Shown here piece after piece: positions 62,908 to 64,000 of a stretch of DNA of 64,000 bases. The stretch is from Nothophaeocryptopus gaeumannii (Eukaryota; Ascomycota; Dothideomycetes; Mycosphaerellales; Mycosphaerellaceae). The notes under the pieces are model-generated. The model did no database searches. It was not told the DNA's origin and saw only the letters and a program-made list of their open reading frames with translations. The stretch's first letter is position 1. Each line of letters starts with the position of its first letter. Location: assembly GCA_031771865.1 (NCBI GenBank), contig JASISA010000026.1, positions 434,001-498,000 on the forward strand, in the 5' to 3' direction. The position numbers and the translations under genes were made by a program.

Positions 62908-64000
62908 ATGGGTACCAACGTCGCGCCGTGGCTGCAAGGCCTCGACGAGGCCTGGGAGATTCCAGAGTCGGTTAAGAACCAGACCCAGACATCATCTGCC
63001 ACGCACGATGCGCACTCGATACGAATACGCTCGACGCGAATAACGCGACAGAACTCAACATACATATCGCAAGCATCCACACAGAAACGACGGAGCCCCC
63101 TCGCGACACTCAGCAACAGCGACCGCAACTCGATCCGAAGACCTAATGGCTCGACGAAGCTGGTGGCCTCGCGATCCTTCTCGGGCGCCGGATCCAACGA
63201 CTCAGACTCAGTATTGCAGCATGATACAGTCCAGCAACGGGCCAAGAGCGCTTCACCTGCCAAGAAGCAGGAGACTATGGAGTGGAAGCGTCGGTTGTTG
63301 AAGAACCAAGTCGGATATGGAGATCAGACGGATCTATTTGGACCGTCAGGGTTAGAGAACATCTTTGCGACACCACGTGAAACAGAGCAGAAACCGAAGG
63401 CCAGGAGCCGGATGGCCTGGTTTGACAGAGCGGCTGCTGCGAATATGCCATCAAGCCCGCCGCCGTGGCCGAGTCGCGCAGACGAGAATGAAAACGACTT
63501 CTCAGAGCCGGAGCTTGGAGAAGGCGCTGGGCTGACCGCGGTTCACGAAGAGACAGAAGGCCAGTCAGAATATGACGATGAGCCGGAAGAAGAGAGCTAT
63601 CAGAGCAATCCATTTCAACTGGATGACTCAGATGCACCAGTGATTGAAGACCGCGTGGAAGACGAAGGACAACCGCATCCCATGTCAAGCCCCGAGAGAC
63701 TGGAACCTACCGAGCATAACATGGTCGGCAACCGCACCGTCTCCGGTCAGACCGAATGCGAGGACTTTAGCCCTGTCTTCATCTCGAAACACACGACAAT
63801 GAATGGGCAGGTCGATTATCGAGCTTTCGACTCACATCTGGTGAAGAAGTTCCAAAGCGTGGAAGTTGGTCTCGACCAACCGCCTCCAGAGAGCAGTCAA
63901 CAGGAGGAGACGCCTTGCCCAGATGGACCTAGCGAGCTACAAGAGGAAGGAGAATCGGCGTTCACAGACGGGCCAGAAAGCGTACTGCCTGCCGCACCGG
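62908..64000 (+). CDS. Disordered protein with conserved EWKRRL motif, 3' end beyond the window
   Basis: The ATG at 62908 (GCAATGGGT) opens a frame that stays open for at least 364 codons to the window edge. The N-terminal 10-20 residues contain WLQGLDEAWEIPESV. The Ser/Arg/Thr-rich section that follows is disordered. A striking constrained block follows at residues about 121-150, EWKRRLLKNQVGYGDQTDLF and GPSGLENIF. Acidic Glu/Asp-rich text comes after it, with SNPFQLDD, DFSPVFISKH and DSHLVKKFQSVEV. I recall similar EWKRRL-x-GDQxDLF-x-x-x-GLENIF blocks in ascomycete proteins of unknown role, probably linked to the cytoskeleton or chromosome, but cannot name the family. The gene is truncated only by the window. 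Confidence 0.7.
   Translation, partial: MGTNVAPWLQGLDEAWEIPESVKNQTQTSSATHDAHSIRIRSTRITRQNSTYISQASTQKRRSPLATLSNSDRNSIRRPNGSTKLVASRSFSGAGSNDSDSVLQHDTVQQRAKSASPAKKQETMEWKRRLLKNQVGYGDQTDLFGPSGLENIFATPRETEQKPKARSRMAWFDRAAAANMPSSPPPWPSRADENENDFSEPELGEGAGLTAVHEETEGQSEYDDEPEEESYQSNPFQLDDSDAPVIEDRVEDEGQPHPMSSPERLEPTEHNMVGNRTVSGQTECEDFSPVFISKHTTMNGQVDYRAFDSHLVKKFQSVEVGLDQPPPESSQQEETPCPDGPSELQEEGESAFTDGPESVLPAAP

Overview
The window is nuclear DNA from a filamentous ascomycete fungus. The evidence is short introns of about 45-85 bp with GTAAGT/GTATGT-type donors, fungal-specific families (Fungal_trans regulator, HET domain, GPR1/FUN34/YaaH transporter, af470-like monooxygenase, LysM and DUF7907-like secreted proteins) and fungal housekeeping genes. 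The mix of degenerate F-box-like genes, small lineage-specific proteins and secreted effector-like proteins suggests a Dothideomycete, probably Mycosphaerellales. That placement is an inference from protein style, not from a search.

Layout. 1-12.4 kb is gene-poor. It holds a Cys-rich small ORF, a degenerate tandem array with a period near 215 bp (about 1.85-3.85 kb) and one two-exon coiled-coil gene with an in-frame TAG. 12.4-18.7 kb carries small lineage-type genes: a two-ORF locus that looks frameshifted, a tandem pair of related unknown proteins and an F-box-like gene. 19.2-23.2 kb has threonine synthase and an Arg/Ser-rich protein. 24-28.3 kb holds a methyltransferase relic and an F-box-like tandem group with a chimeric fragment. 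28.3-36.5 kb looks like a small metabolic cluster: an allantoate-permease-type MFS transporter, a C2H2 plus Fungal_trans regulator, a divergent Baeyer-Villiger monooxygenase and a DHCR24-like flavoenzyme with a mitochondrial-looking N-terminus. 37.5-52.5 kb mixes intact genes (af470-like monooxygenase, ZPR1, a small membrane protein, a DUF7907-like secreted protein, a six-exon 7TM protein) with at least four broken genes (LysM protein, F-box, HET, O-methyltransferase). 53-56.6 kb has alkaline ceramidase, a short-chain dehydrogenase and an acetate-transporter family protein. 58-64 kb has a secreted isochorismatase-fold protein and a divergent pair of large disordered proteins, the second running off the right edge.

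Functional picture. The housekeeping genes are threonine synthase (amino acids), ZPR1 (translation factor biogenesis) and alkaline ceramidase (sphingolipids). The accessory part combines a candidate ketone/sterol-type oxidation cluster, a secreted and surface gene set, and an active gene-birth and gene-decay zone of F-box, HET, LysM and methyltransferase families. Exon coordinates were worked out by hand from splice consensus and reading frame. Where all phases close and family motifs continue across junctions, they are stated with confidence.
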